From Candidatus Poribacteria bacterium (GTDB taxonomy: Bacteria > Poribacteria > WGA-4E > WGA-3G): 49,095 nt of DNA. The stretch covers positions 61,029 through 110,123 of the forward strand of contig JAAXHL010000077.1 of assembly GCA_012270865.1 (NCBI GenBank). The letters run 5' to 3'. Below, piece by piece: positions 49,071 through 49,095 of the stretch; the first letter of the stretch is position 1, and each line of letters begins with the position of its first letter. The notes below the pieces were generated by a model that made no database searches, had not been told where the DNA came from, and saw only the letters and a program-made list of their open reading frames with translations. A program made the position numbers and the translations under genes.

Positions 49071-49095
49071 CCCCAGGCCTGGTAGGTTCGGTTTC
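49071..49095. repeat. CCCCAGGCCTGGTAGG hairpin repeat, cut by window end
   Basis: The sequence CCCCAGGCCTGGTAGG followed by TTCGGTTTC matches the hairpin at 43246-43270 base for base. The second arm lies beyond the window. Confidence 0.7.

Noticed and set aside
1..49095. tRNA, rRNA or prophage genes
   Set aside because: No cloverleaf, rRNA-like conserved stretch, integrase or structural phage gene was recognised by eye; a covariance-model scan could still find a short RNA.

Overview
The window (about 49 kb, moderate G+C) reads as chromosomal sequence from an uncultivated, Gram-negative-type bacterium. Candidatus Poribacteria or a close relative is the best guess. This rests on gene content: a sulfatase, a phytanoyl-CoA dioxygenase, three Gfo/Idh/MocA oxidoreductases, CehA/McbA and LamG proteins, a DUF5916 outer-membrane barrel and TPR-protease lipoproteins, with many dispersed palindromes between genes. 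No rRNA, tRNA, CRISPR array, transposase or phage gene was seen. Taxonomy is inference.

Layout. 0.1-2.4 kb: a large phosphohexomutase (minus). 2.7-6.9 kb: a tight minus-strand run of six genes, HigB toxin, HTH-less HigA-like antitoxin, DUF123, M29 aminopeptidase, methyltransferase-like protein and sulfatase, behind a perfect TTGACA-18-TATAAT promoter that diverges from a promoter for a GT-C-like membrane protein (7.3-9.4 kb). 9.4-13.9 kb: GNAT, ankyrin, DUF4037, tartrate/malate dehydrogenase, a GNAT gene relic, and a DUF4160-DUF2442 pair. 14.2-15.8 kb: a gamma-glutamyltransferase-family enzyme (plus). 15.8-20.3 kb: a six-gene minus run (ABM monooxygenase, GNAT, nucleotidyltransferase, XRE regulator, sugar isomerase, SMC-like ATPase). 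20.4-26.4 kb: separately promoted minus genes (LamG, PhyH, zinc-ribbon membrane protein, CehA/McbA, MTA/SAH nucleosidase). 26.7-28 kb: a small coiled-coil ORF and an oxidoreductase (plus). 28.2-31.7 kb: a four-gene minus run (enolase-superfamily dehydratase, methyltransferase, adenosine deaminase, GNAT). 32-38.2 kb: LamG protein, a two-subunit ABC exporter and a beta-propeller protein (plus). 38.7-40.2 kb: a protease-TPR lipoprotein (minus). 40.7-43.2 kb: a long-leader outer-membrane protein (plus). 43.7-49 kb: GNAT, MDR dehydrogenase, a damaged ORF, VOC protein and two oxidoreductases.

Most genes look like scavenging and processing of sugars, sulfated compounds, nucleosides and peptides. The least expected content is between genes. 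At least four families of small non-autonomous elements are present. Family A is about 120 bp with ends AGGACTTACGCA, a covarying internal hairpin and eight copies. Family B is 142 bp, starts CAGG, and two copies have 7-8 bp target duplications. Family C is 206 bp with 16-bp inverted ends. Family D is 243 bp with nested inverted repeats. A further class of hairpins keeps a GTAGG-like anchor while its stem sequence changes completely from copy to copy. Several genes end exactly inside or next to such repeats.

Promoters are well preserved: 13 sites with TTGAC-like -35 boxes and TATAAT-like -10 boxes were found by eye, and seven carry a TG one base before the -10.
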